NCBI GenBank assembly: GCA_025357915.1
Contig: JANYLH010000072.1
Location: 1-41,041 of the forward strand
Reading direction: 5' to 3'
DNA from: Gammaproteobacteria bacterium
Lineage (GTDB): Bacteria > Pseudomonadota > Gammaproteobacteria > Steroidobacterales > Steroidobacteraceae
DNA length: 41,041 bases
Below the pieces are notes generated by a model. That model was not told the DNA's origin, did no database searches, and saw only the letters and a program-made list of their open reading frames with translations. Positions 17,089-24,936 of the stretch are shown here, piece by piece. The position numbers and the translations under genes are program-made. Position 1 is the stretch's first letter. Every line of letters starts with the position of its first letter.

Positions 17089-17855
17089 GCGGCACCCCCG
17101 GCCACCGGGTCGAGCAGCGTGGCCAGTTGCGCGGCACAGCGTGCCGCGATCACGCCATCCTGGGCGTGAAAGCGCGACCTCGAATCATGTGCGAATACGG
17201 CCAGCACGCCGAACACGGTGGCAGCGCTGCGCAGCGGCGCACTGATGAAGCGAAATGGGTCTGCAGCGGGCGCGGTGCGCGCCTTGTCGACGCACAGCAC
17301 GTCGCCGGCCTGCCGGACACGCCGCGTGATTTCCATGCTCGCGGCGGTGCGCAGTACGGCCGGATCGTGAAGCCTGGATTCCGGGGCCGAATGGCAGTGG
17401 AAGTAGTCCTGCTGCGGAATACTGACCACCGCGGCGTCGGCCCTGACCGTAGCGGCGAGTTCCTTGAGGAGCCGCTCGACCGGGTCGGCGATGGTGCGTG
17501 CGCCAGCGGCGAGAATTGGCCCGAGCCGCACTTCCAGCACGCCGGGGAGCAGCATTTCGTCGCGCCGGAACGGCCCGTCCACGGCCAGCGCCAGGGCGCC
17601 GGCCAGAGCGCCGGAGGGCTCGCGCATCAGGAAGGCATAGCTGGCGGCGGCGTCGAGCGCGCAACGCATCGAATGGGACGGCCCGCCGTGATCAGCGCTC
17701 GCGAGGAGATCGGCGGCGAGCGCGCACAGGTCAGCGTGTTCCCGGTCGTCGGAAACCCAGGCGGGCCGCGCCAGGTGATCGAACAGCACCACCGCACTCG
17801 CCCGCGGCACGATGGTTTTGACAAGCTGCCCGAAAGTCGAAAGTTTGCCCGCCAA
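17028..17855 (-). CDS. GAF-like domain protein, function unknown
   Basis: Soluble protein of 275 residues from a TTG at 17855 preceded by AGGAG at 6-nt spacing; a GTG at 17897 would add 14 residues without a ribosome site. The C-terminal half (AAVVSIPQQDYFHCHSAPESR to SAPLRSAATVFGVLAVFA...FHAQDGVIAARCAAQLATLL) has the pattern of a GAF sensor domain. The first half may be a second, diverged copy. No output domain is present, so it may signal through a partner. The domain call rests on pattern recognition only. Confidence 0.65.
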   Translation of the reverse strand: MAGKLSTFGQLVKTIVPRASAVVLFDHLARPAWVSDDREHADLCALAADLLASADHGGPSHSMRCALDAAASYAFLMREPSGALAGALALAVDGPFRRDEMLLPGVLEVRLGPILAAGARTIADPVERLLKELAATVRADAAVVSIPQQDYFHCHSAPESRLHDPAVLRTAASMEITRRVRQAGDVLCVDKARTAPAADPFRFISAPLRSAATVFGVLAVFAHDSRSRFHAQDGVIAARCAAQLATLLDPVAGGAAYFSNRRSTNRTDSDTPQVA

Positions 17856-17900
17856 GGCGCGCTCCTGCCGCGATTCGCATTCGTGGCTGTCACGCACGAT

Positions 17901-17916
17901 GCCCGCGAAAGCGGGC
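17901..17916. terminator. Short hairpin upstream of the GAF-like gene
   Basis: GCCCGC-GAAA-GCGGGC, a 6-bp perfect stem with tetraloop, between the 71-residue gene and the GAF-like gene. There is no T tract, so termination is possible but not shown. Confidence 0.3.
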
Positions 17917-17990
17917 GGCGACCGCCGATGCGGTCACATCGCGGGATTTCTGCTGACAGCGGGCTGAACCGGACCTGCGTCACACAGGGT

Positions 17991-18206
17991 TCAGCGCCGC
18001 CCGGATCCCGAGACGGCACGCCGTCCGCGGGCGTTATAGGGGTCGCCCCCGTGCGCGGCTGTGCTTCCCCAGGGCGCCGCGACATCGAGCGTCTCCAGCG
18101 TCACGCTCTGCGGGGGCGCGGCGCCTGGCACGCGCGCCCGCTCCGCGGCGTGGGTCGCCACGGCCGTGAAACGAAATACCTGGTTGTCGCGTTTTGCGTC
18201 AGACAT
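17991..18206 (-). CDS. Unrecognised 71-residue protein
   Basis: Begins MSDAKRDNQVFRFTAV, contains VTLETLDVAAPWG and ends in a Gly/Arg-rich tail after GDPYN. It is hydrophilic, with no signal or membrane segment, and I do not recognise the family. GAGGAG lies at good spacing before the ATG at 18206. The start codon and ribosome site sit inside a perfect 9-bp inverted repeat (18204-18228). That a strong ribosome site precedes an intact frame supports a real gene. Confidence 0.55.
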   Translation of the reverse strand: MSDAKRDNQVFRFTAVATHAAERARVPGAAPPQSVTLETLDVAAPWGSTAAHGGDPYNARGRRAVSGSGRR

Positions 18207-18228
18207 GGCTACTCCTCGCGTAGCCATG
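18204..18228 (-). promoter_or_regulatory. Inverted repeat enclosing ribosome-binding site and start codon
   Basis: CATGGCTAC-N7-GTAGCCATG. On the minus strand the loop GCGAGGA exposes the Shine-Dalgarno bases while the 3' arm contains the ATG of the 71-residue gene. It could control translation initiation or be a DNA operator. Confidence 0.5.
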
Positions 18229-18351
18229 CTAGTTCCACAGCTGTCGGGCGTGGAAGCCAGTTCGTCGGCTCCGGCACGCCGTTCGTCGGAGCACGCCCCG
18301 TCCATCCCGCAGTGGCGACCGCTCGTCGGTTGCGGAGGCAGACTCGGGGGA

Positions 18352-18611
18352 TCAGGTGGTGCCGCGCGGCCCGGCGCGTACGGCACGCAGCGCTTCATCC
18401 ATCGCGGAATCAATATCTGTGGCCGGCATCCCCGCGTTGCGCGCCTTTGTCTCGGCCACGGTCTGATCGAATACGCGCCAGCGCACCGCTTCCTCGATGA
18501 ACTTCGACAGGTCACCCTTCTTCATTCCCCTGCGGGCCAGAAAGCTGCGCACCGAGATGTCAGTGTCCTTCGAGACCTTGACCGTCCAACGTACGCTATA
18601 GGGGACGTTCC

Positions 18612-18639
<28 letters not shown>
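18352..18639 (-). CDS. Orphan ribbon-helix-helix (antitoxin-like) protein
   Basis: 95 residues. The conserved part RWTVKVSKDTDISVRSFLARRGMKKGDLSKFIEEAVRWRVFDQTV fits the ribbon-helix-helix proteins usually found as antitoxins beside PIN-domain toxins. No PIN domain or other toxin is encoded downstream. The first 16 residues lie outside the recognisable domain, the ATG at 18639 lacks a ribosome site, and the gene overlaps head-on the start of the PAS fragment, so its original 5' end may have been lost. Probably a relic or a solitary DNA-binding protein. Confidence 0.6.
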
Positions 18640-19261
<622 letters not shown>

Positions 19262-19290
19262 AAATCCCGGGCTGGCCCGATTCCAGGCAT

Positions 19291-19306
19291 GGGCGCTGAC
19301 GCGCCC
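19291..19306. terminator. Hairpin between SPOR gene and tRNA-Thr
   Basis: GGGCGC-TGAC-GCGCCC, a perfect 6-bp stem in the 113-bp gap, with no T tract. It is a possible end of the ctlX-birA-coaX-SPOR transcript or a processing structure ahead of the tRNA. Nothing else is seen in this gap. Confidence 0.3.
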
Positions 19307-19374
19307 GCGGCGATTTTGCCTCAGGGCGCGCCAAGGTGCACCCATTGCCGGCGAGGCGGCGCGAAACGTGAAAG

Positions 19375-20034
19375 CTAGGGCGTGGCCGGGGTGGCCGTGT
19401 CGACCGGCGCCGCGCAGCCGCCCCAGGCGGGCGCGGCGCTCATGTTGAGGCCGGCGATCAGGGCCGCCACGGCGGGCAGCGGCATGTCACTCGCCAGATT
19501 GACGTCGAACCAGTATTCCTTCGCCGGGTGCGTGCGTGCTTCGATGACCGGCTCGAGGCCCGCGGCACGTACCGCGGCGGCGCGCAGGTTCGCGCCGGCC
19601 TGCTCGCTGAACAGCCCCACCGACACCTGGCCGCTGCTCGCCAGGGCCGCGGCATCGCGGACTCCGGCACGAGCCAGGCGTTTGAGCGCACGCGCGCGCA
19701 CCTCGGGGTCGCGCAAATTGTCGACGTAGACCCAGTAGCCATCGGCCACATCGCTCTGTACCGCGCGCTCCCGCGGCGTGATATTGCGGGCGCGGAGCGC
19801 CGTGCCCACGACGGCGGCCGCGGACGGGTCGGTGAACGGGCCGAGGCTCGAGCAGCGTGCGGCCGCACCCTCGGGCGCTGCGGCTGCGGCCGCGGGCGCT
19901 GCAATCGCCGGCACGAGCTGCAGCACAGACGCGCTCGCCAGTGGCGCCCGGCCAGGTGGTGGCTTGTCGATCCAGTATGACCAGCCGAAGTACAGCAGGT
20001 TCGCCAGGGCCAACGTGAGGACCAATAAGCGCAT
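19375..20034 (-). CDS. SPOR-domain membrane protein
   Basis: 219 residues. An N-terminal anchor (residues 1-20) is followed by an Ala/Pro-rich linker. A sporulation-related-repeat-type region (about 60-150) contains CSSLGPFTDPSAAAVVGTAL, GYWVYVDNL and SSGQVSVGLFSEQAGA. SPOR domains bind denuded glycan strands of peptidoglycan, often at the division septum. The segment WFDVNL with a late Cys follows. It lies 9 nt after coaX, the usual place for this protein in Xanthomonas-like genomes. Confidence 0.8.
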   Translation of the reverse strand: MRLLVLTLALANLLYFGWSYWIDKPPPGRAPLASASVLQLVPAIAAPAAAAAAPEGAAARCSSLGPFTDPSAAAVVGTALRARNITPRERAVQSDVADGYWVYVDNLRDPEVRARALKRLARAGVRDAAALASSGQVSVGLFSEQAGANLRAAAVRAAGLEPVIEARTHPAKEYWFDVNLASDMPLPAVAALIAGLNMSAAPAWGGCAAPVDTATPATP

Positions 20035-20043
20035 CCGGTTAGT

Positions 20044-20811
20044 CTAGCGGGAATCGAGCGCCGCGAGCAGCGCCAACCCGCGCAGCACCAGATCGTCGGC
20101 GCGGACGTGCGCCACGGACAGGAGCGGCGCCACCTGCGCTGCGCCGCCGCCGGCCAGCAGCAGACGGGGTCGGCCCCGCAGTTCGCTGCGCGCCTCGCGC
20201 AGCGCGCGCTCGATGAGCGCGGCGCAGGCCATGGCGCTACCCGAGAGCAGGCCCGCGCGGGTGCTGCGCCCAAAACGCACGGCGCCGCGCCGTCCGGCGC
20301 CGGCCCTCGGGCCCGCGCGAGCGCGGATGCCGGCGGTGTAGTTCAGGAGCGAATCCACCATCAGCGCCGGCCCCGGAACCAGCAGGCCCCCGCGGTGCCG
20401 GCCGTGCGCGTCGAGCAGGTCGAGCGTCAGTGCCGTGCCGACATCGACGACGCACAGGGCGCGCCCGGGATACAGCGCGCGGGCGCCGAGCATCGCCACC
20501 CAGCGATCCGCGCCTAGCCGCCAGGTCTGCACGTAGCCATTGCGCACGCCTGCCGCATGGCGCGTGCTGCGGACGAACTGCGGCGGGCCCTTGCCGGCCG
20601 CGCGCGCGGCCTGCCGCAGCGCGCGTTCCAGCGCAGCGCCCGCGACGCTGCAGACCAGCACGCGCTCGCCGGACGTACGCATCACGGTTCGGGCGATGGC
20701 AGCCACGCCGCGCGCGTTCCACTCGAGGGCACGGCTGCGCCCGAGGCGCCCGCCCTGGAGCGTGGCCCACTTGAGCCGCGTGTTGCCCGCGTCGATCAGC
20801 AATTGCTTCAA
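20044..20811 (-). CDS. coaX: Type III pantothenate kinase
   Basis: Phosphorylates pantothenate in the first step of coenzyme A synthesis. Motifs are LLIDAGNTRLKWA (ATP phosphate loop), GADRWVAMLGAR and VVDVGTALTLDLLD. The start is a TTG at 20811 that overlaps the birA stop (TTGA) and gives the family N-terminus MKQLLIDAGNTR, 255 residues; the open frame extends upstream only inside birA. Coupled to birA as in many gammaproteobacteria and betaproteobacteria. Confidence 0.92.
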   Translation of the reverse strand: MKQLLIDAGNTRLKWATLQGGRLGRSRALEWNARGVAAIARTVMRTSGERVLVCSVAGAALERALRQAARAAGKGPPQFVRSTRHAAGVRNGYVQTWRLGADRWVAMLGARALYPGRALCVVDVGTALTLDLLDAHGRHRGGLLVPGPALMVDSLLNYTAGIRARAGPRAGAGRRGAVRFGRSTRAGLLSGSAMACAALIERALREARSELRGRPRLLLAGGGAAQVAPLLSVAHVRADDLVLRGLALLAALDSR

Positions 20812-21860
20812 GGTTGCGCCCTCACTGAAACTTCGCCGGAATGGAAACTTCGCAGCGCGCCGTTCCCGTGCACGCACAGCGCGCCGCCGGAATCGATGCC
20901 ACGCGCCTGGCCCACGAACTCGCCGCCTGGCTGCGTCACCGTCACCATGCGGCCCTCGAGCGCGTCGGCCGCGGCCCAGTCCGCCGCGAACGGCGCCAGC
21001 CCGTGGCGCTCGAATTCCAGCACGCCCCGCACAGTCTCGTCGAGTAGCGCCGCGGCCAGAGCGTTGCGATCACACGCTACGACGCCGAGGGCTGCCAGGT
21101 CGATCGGGTCCGCGCCCGTCGCGCGGACGCGGCGCATCACCGCAGCGCCGAGCGCACAGTTGATGCCGATGCCGATCACCACGTAGGCGGGACCGGCGCT
21201 CTCGGCACGCAATTCGATCAGAATGCCACCGAGCTTGCGCTCGAGCGCGAACAGGTCGTTGGGCCACTTGAGCCGCACTGGAAGCGGCGCGATCGTCGCC
21301 AGCGCCCGCAGCGCGCACACCCCGACCGCGAGGCTCAGTGCGGCGGCGCCCTGCGGGAGCGTGGCAAAACTCCAGGCCAGCGACAGGCACAGCGCACCGC
21401 CCGGCGGAGCGAACCATTGACGGGCCCGGCGCCCGCGCCCGGCGCTCTGGTATTCGGCGGCCAGGAAATCAAAACGGCCGGCGGGCAGCTCGCGAGCCGT
21501 CCCGGCACCCTCGGGCGACAACAGGGCGCTGTTGGTCGAGGCGAGCGACCAGGCCACCCGGGCCTGGCGCAGCCGCGCGCGCACCTCGGGGGAGAGCTGG
21601 CCGCTGATGCGCGCGGCATCGAGCGGTGTGACCGGCGCTGCCAGGGAATAACCGCGGTGCGGCGCCGCTTCGATGGCGACGCCCAGCTCCTCGAGCGCGC
21701 CGACCGCCTTCCAGACGGCGCTGCGGGTGACGCCCTGGGCGGCGGCCAGCTGCTCGCCCGAGTGCACGGCGCCATCGGCCAGCGCGCAGAACACGCGTTG
21801 CACGAGCGACGCCGCTGGCGCCGCGAGGGCGTCATCGCCCGCCGTGGGCTGCCCGTTCAA
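20808..21860 (-). CDS. birA: Biotin-protein ligase / biotin operon repressor
   Basis: Activates biotin to biotinyl-AMP and attaches it to acetyl-CoA carboxylase; it may also repress biotin genes. A winged-helix DNA-binding domain (about residues 15-75, GVTRSAVWKAVGALEELGV) is followed by the catalytic core with QSAGRGRRARQW, KWPNDL, KLGGILIE and VVIGIGIN. 350 residues. The start is TTG at 21860 overlapping the ctlX stop as TTGA. Starts and stops interlock with both neighbours, indicating one translationally coupled unit. Confidence 0.93.
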   Translation of the reverse strand: MNGQPTAGDDALAAPAASLVQRVFCALADGAVHSGEQLAAAQGVTRSAVWKAVGALEELGVAIEAAPHRGYSLAAPVTPLDAARISGQLSPEVRARLRQARVAWSLASTNSALLSPEGAGTARELPAGRFDFLAAEYQSAGRGRRARQWFAPPGGALCLSLAWSFATLPQGAAALSLAVGVCALRALATIAPLPVRLKWPNDLFALERKLGGILIELRAESAGPAYVVIGIGINCALGAAVMRRVRATGADPIDLAALGVVACDRNALAAALLDETVRGVLEFERHGLAPFAADWAAADALEGRMVTVTQPGGEFVGQARGIDSGGALCVHGNGALRSFHSGEVSVRAQP

Positions 21861-22813
21861 ACCGTGAGCTCCGGAACTTCTGCCAGCATGCAGCGCACGC
21901 TACCGCCGCCGACGCGCTCGATCGTCGGCACCGGCACGGCCAGGATCGAATCGACGCAACCCTGCAGGCGCTGCAATATGGCCCCCGGAAGCGCCGCGCG
22001 CGCCGTGGCCGACATCACCAGCACCGTGGCGTCGCCCAGGGCTTCATCCCAGGTTGCGAGCTCGATCATGTTGCCGGCAAAGGCTGCGACGGCGGCGCGA
22101 TCGATTTCGATGAGCTCGCGCTCGCGCTCGCGCTCGCGCAGCTTGCCGCGGACGCGTTCGCGGTCAGCCGGCGCAATCGCCTCCAGACAGGCCATGGCGC
22201 AGCGCGAGCCGATCCACATCATCACGTTGGTGTGGTAGTAAGGCTGGCCGCGCGCATCTGTCGCGTCGAACACTACGGCTTCGAAATTCATCGCGCGCGA
22301 CCACTCCCGCACCAGCGACTCGTCGGTGCGCGGCGAGCGGCAGGCATAGGCGACGCGCGCCACGTGATCGAGCACCAGGCTCCCGGTGCCCTCGAGAAAG
22401 CGCCCTTCGTCTTCATGGGCAGTGAGATCGAGGCGGCGGCGGGGCTGAAAATCAAGAGCTGCGCACACCGTGGCGATGAGGTCCGCACGGCGCTCGAGCC
22501 GGCGGTTCGGGGCCAGCATCGGGTACAGCACCAGCGTGCCGTCGGCGTGGAAGCTCACCCAGTTGTTGGGGAACAGCGCGTCGGGCTTCGCCGGCAGCGC
22601 CGAATCCGCCCCGACCAGAACCCGCACGCCCTCCGATTCCAGCGCCCGCCTGAGACCGGCGGACTCGGCGCTCGCCAGCGCCGCGGGCGCGCTGCCGCCA
22701 GCCGCAGCCGGCTGCTGCATGGCGTTGCTCGCGGCCGTCTGGGCGTTAAAGCCAAAAGCCGCCGGTTCCACCATGAACACGGCGCTGGCGCACTGCCGGA
22801 CGCGCGATGTCAC
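21857..22813 (-). CDS. ctlX: Citrulline/arginine-handling amidinotransferase-fold hydrolase (CtlX-like)
   Basis: A member of the guanidino-group-modifying superfamily, close to CtlX of citrulline utilisation. Motifs: FGFNAQTAASNAMQ, FPNNWVSFH, EGTGSLVLD, HTNVMM and the C-terminal catalytic-Cys region GGGSVRCMLAE. 318 residues from GTG 22813, which puts FMVEPAAFGFN at the family-typical place. A four-unit GCTCGC repeat codes for the RERERERE stretch. First gene of the ctlX-birA-coaX-SPOR unit, divergent from phaR across 225 bp. The precise substrate is uncertain. Confidence 0.8.
   Translation of the reverse strand: MTSRVRQCASAVFMVEPAAFGFNAQTAASNAMQQPAAAGGSAPAALASAESAGLRRALESEGVRVLVGADSALPAKPDALFPNNWVSFHADGTLVLYPMLAPNRRLERRADLIATVCAALDFQPRRRLDLTAHEDEGRFLEGTGSLVLDHVARVAYACRSPRTDESLVREWSRAMNFEAVVFDATDARGQPYYHTNVMMWIGSRCAMACLEAIAPADRERVRGKLRERERERELIEIDRAAVAAFAGNMIELATWDEALGDATVLVMSATARAALPGAILQRLQGCVDSILAVPVPTIERVGGGSVRCMLAEVPELTV
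22114..22137. repeat. Hexanucleotide tandem repeat inside ctlX
   Basis: Four perfect copies of GCTCGC coding on the minus strand for alternating Arg-Glu. Each unit is two codons, so copy-number slippage would keep the frame. Confidence 0.8.
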
Positions 22814-22875
22814 GGCCGCTCCAGCAGATGTCGTGTGCGCTGCATTAAGGAAAACCCAGGAGCCTGGCGGAATTT

Positions 22876-22888
22876 CTATGCAGCATAG
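22876..22888. promoter_or_regulatory. Dyad in the ctlX-phaR divergent region
   Basis: CTATGC-A-GCATAG, a perfect palindrome near an AT-rich patch (about 22898-22925). It shares the TGC...GCA theme of PhaR operators and lies about 150 bp before phaR, so autoregulation by PhaR is possible but weakly supported. Nothing else is recognised in this 225-bp gap. Confidence 0.3.
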
Positions 22889-23038
22889 AGCGTGCTAACC
22901 AATTGAAATAATTAATGTATCAATCTGCCCGCACGCGCCAAAGCGCGCCTGTGCGGCGTTCAATTGTGCGACGCATAGCGACTGAGTTAGCATGCGCGCG
23001 CATCTTTTACCCCCCTCTGTCCGTCACCGGATCAAGCT

Positions 23039-23551
23039 GTGAGCCCACCCAGAGTCATCCGCAAATACGCGAACCGCAGGCTCTACGACGCGACCGCCAG
23101 CCGGCATGTCACGCTCGAGGACATCCGGCGCCTGATCGCCAGTGGCGAGCGGGTGCAGGTCGTCGATGACCGGTCCGGTGACGACCTGACGCGCGCAGTG
23201 CTGCTGCAGATTATCTCCGAGCAGGAACAATTCGGTTCCCCCGTTCTGAGCGTGCAATTGCTCGAGGGCATTATCCGCTTCTACGGCAATCCTGTGCAGG
23301 ACATGCTCTCACGCTACCTCGAACAGAGCCTCGGCACGGTCATGCAGCAGCAGCGCTCGGTCCAGGCGCAGATGGCCAAGGCGATGGAAGCGCCATTGGC
23401 GCCGCTCGCGGAACTCACGCGCCAGAACATGGAAATGTGGAGCCGCATGCAGGCGCAAATGCTCGCTGCGCTCAACCCCCAGGCGCCCGCTGCGAATGAG
23501 CCGGGGACTTCCGGGACGCCGCCGCAGCCCGACGATCAATCCCCCAAATAA
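23039..23551 (+). CDS. phaR: PHA synthesis repressor PhaR
   Basis: Cytoplasmic regulator that binds both DNA near phasin genes and PHA granules, releasing the promoter when polymer accumulates. The N-terminal PHB-accumulation domain has the hallmark IRKYANRRLYDATASRHV and DDLTRAVLLQII; the PHB_acc helix follows (LLEGIIRFYG...YLEQSLGTVMQQQ). A Gln/Met-rich C-terminal part ends with a Pro-rich tail. 170 residues from GTG 23039. It lies 9 nt before an SDR reductase gene and upstream of phasin and phaC. Confidence 0.94.
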   Translation: MSPPRVIRKYANRRLYDATASRHVTLEDIRRLIASGERVQVVDDRSGDDLTRAVLLQIISEQEQFGSPVLSVQLLEGIIRFYGNPVQDMLSRYLEQSLGTVMQQQRSVQAQMAKAMEAPLAPLAELTRQNMEMWSRMQAQMLAALNPQAPAANEPGTSGTPPQPDDQSPK

Positions 23552-23560
23552 AGGAACTTC

Positions 23561-24322
23561 ATGGATCTTGAGGGCAAGACTATCGCTGTCAGCGGGGCCG
23601 CCCGTGGCATCGGCCGCGCACTAGCGGAAAGCTTTGCCGCCGCCGGCGCCAACGTGGCACTGATCGACATGCAGGCCCCTGACATGGCCGATGCGCTCGC
23701 GGCCTGTGCGGCGCACGGCGTGCAGGCGCGCGCCTACGGCGCCAACGTCACGAACGAGGACCAGGTCGGCGCCACCTTCGACCGGATCGTCGGCGATTTC
23801 GGCCGCTTCGATGGCATGGTGAACAACGCCGGCATCATCCGTGATGCGCTGCTGCTGAAGGTCAAGGACGGCGCCGTCACCGGCAAGATGAGCCTGGAGC
23901 AATGGCAGGCGGTCATCGACGTGAACCTGACCGGTGTGTTCCTGTGCGGGCGCGAGGCTGCCGCGCGCATGGTCACGCTCGGCAATGGGGGCGTGATCAT
24001 CAATATCTCCAGCATCTCGCGCGCCGGCAACGTCGGTCAATCGAACTATACGGCCGCCAAGGCGGGCGTCGCTGCGATGGCGGTGGTCTGGGCGCGCGAA
24101 CTCGCCCGTTACCGGATCCGCGTCGGCGCCATCGCGCCCGGGTTCACGCACACCCCGATACTCGATACCATCAAGCCGGAAATGCTGGAAAAGATGCTGG
24201 CCCCGGTGCCCGTCGGGCGCCTGGGGCAACCGGAAGAAATTGCGCATGCGGCGCGGTTCATCTTCGAAAACGAGTTCTTCACAGGCCGGGTCCTCGAACT
24301 GGACGGCGGCCTGAGACTGTAG
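23561..24322 (+). CDS. SDR-family reductase (FabG/PhaB-like)
   Basis: A NAD(P)H-dependent short-chain dehydrogenase: cofactor motif SGAARGIGRA (11-20), NNAG, and catalytic Ser-Tyr-Lys in ISSISRAGNVGQSNYTAAKAG. 253 residues; ends in the typical RVLELDGGLRL. It lies between phaR and phasin/phaC, so acetoacetyl-CoA reduction to (R)-3-hydroxybutyryl-CoA is plausible. The SDR scaffold alone does not prove this, and a FabG-type role is equally possible. Confidence 0.85.
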   Translation: MDLEGKTIAVSGAARGIGRALAESFAAAGANVALIDMQAPDMADALAACAAHGVQARAYGANVTNEDQVGATFDRIVGDFGRFDGMVNNAGIIRDALLLKVKDGAVTGKMSLEQWQAVIDVNLTGVFLCGREAAARMVTLGNGGVIINISSISRAGNVGQSNYTAAKAGVAAMAVVWARELARYRIRVGAIAPGFTHTPILDTIKPEMLEKMLAPVPVGRLGQPEEIAHAARFIFENEFFTGRVLELDGGLRL

Positions 24323-24435
24323 AATGCGTCGCAGTAATCCTGATGCTCCGCGTTCAGGGCATCGTAATTCTTATAGATAGCAATATCAATTACTTAGATC
24401 TACGTGTAACTCCTGATATGGCCTGACGACGTTTA

Positions 24436-24466
24436 TCTTGCAGTGCATACAAACATGCGCTAGAAT
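24436..24466 (+). promoter_or_regulatory. Phasin promoter with PhaR-like operator, copy 2
   Basis: The 16-mer TCTTGCAGTGCATACA (24436-24451) overlaps the -35 TTGCAG (24438-24443); a -10 TAGAAT (24461-24466) follows after 17 bp. The same element stands before the 64-residue gene at 6393. The TGCA-G-TGCA core and the phasin target are what is expected for PhaR repression. It sits in a 188-bp gap that also contains an AT-rich stretch (24365-24415). Confidence 0.7.
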
Positions 24467-24510
24467 ATGCCCCGTGGAGATGCAGGCCCCCCTTCTTCGG
24501 AGTACATGAC

Positions 24511-24870
24511 ATGAACACCAACACTTTTGACCCGACCGCCCTGATCGAGAGCTACCGCAATGCGCTGGCCCCGATGCTCCATGCCCAACAGGAAGGCCTC
24601 AAGGCTTTCGAGCGCATGGCCCGTTACCAGTACGCCGTTGCCGGCGACTACCTAGAGTGGAGCCTGACGCAGGCGCAGGCCGTCCTCGCGGCCAAGAACC
24701 CCACCGAGCTCGCCGCCAAGCAGGCCGAGCTGGGTTCGAAGATCAGCGAGCAGCTGCGCGGCCGCGTGCAGGAACTGACCACGATCACCAGCGAGTCGCA
24801 GAGCACGCTGAACCAGCTGTTCAACGAAGCGACGGCCAAGGTCGTCGAACTGTCGAAGAAAGCTGCCTAA
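24511..24870 (+). CDS. phaP: Phasin family protein
   Basis: Small amphipathic granule-coat protein, 119 residues and almost wholly helical: LIESYRNALAPMLHAQQEGLKAFERMARYQYAV followed by a long helix with regular Leu/Ala and Gln spacing, ending in ATAKVVELSKKAA. This pattern fits the phasin family. It is expected to coat PHA granules and limit coalescence. It lies between phaR-SDR and phaC and has its own promoter with a PhaR-like operator 60-75 bp upstream. Confidence 0.9.
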   Translation: MNTNTFDPTALIESYRNALAPMLHAQQEGLKAFERMARYQYAVAGDYLEWSLTQAQAVLAAKNPTELAAKQAELGSKISEQLRGRVQELTTITSESQSTLNQLFNEATAKVVELSKKAA

Positions 24871-24898
24871 GGCGCTTGCGCAGTCGCTGACAGAGACT

Positions 24899-24928
24899 GG
24901 CCCCGGGGTGATTCATCTCCCCGGGGCC
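24899..24928 (+). terminator. Strong hairpin between phasin and phaC, covering the phaC ribosome site
   Basis: GGCCCCGGGG-N10-CCCCGGGGCC, a perfect 10-bp stem with no T tract. The 3' arm contains the only purine-rich stretch (GGGG, 24923-24926) before the phaC ATG at 24937. It may attenuate transcription after phasin, or hide the phaC ribosome site and lower synthase synthesis relative to phasin. Confidence 0.5.
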
Positions 24929-24936
24929 ATCTGCCC

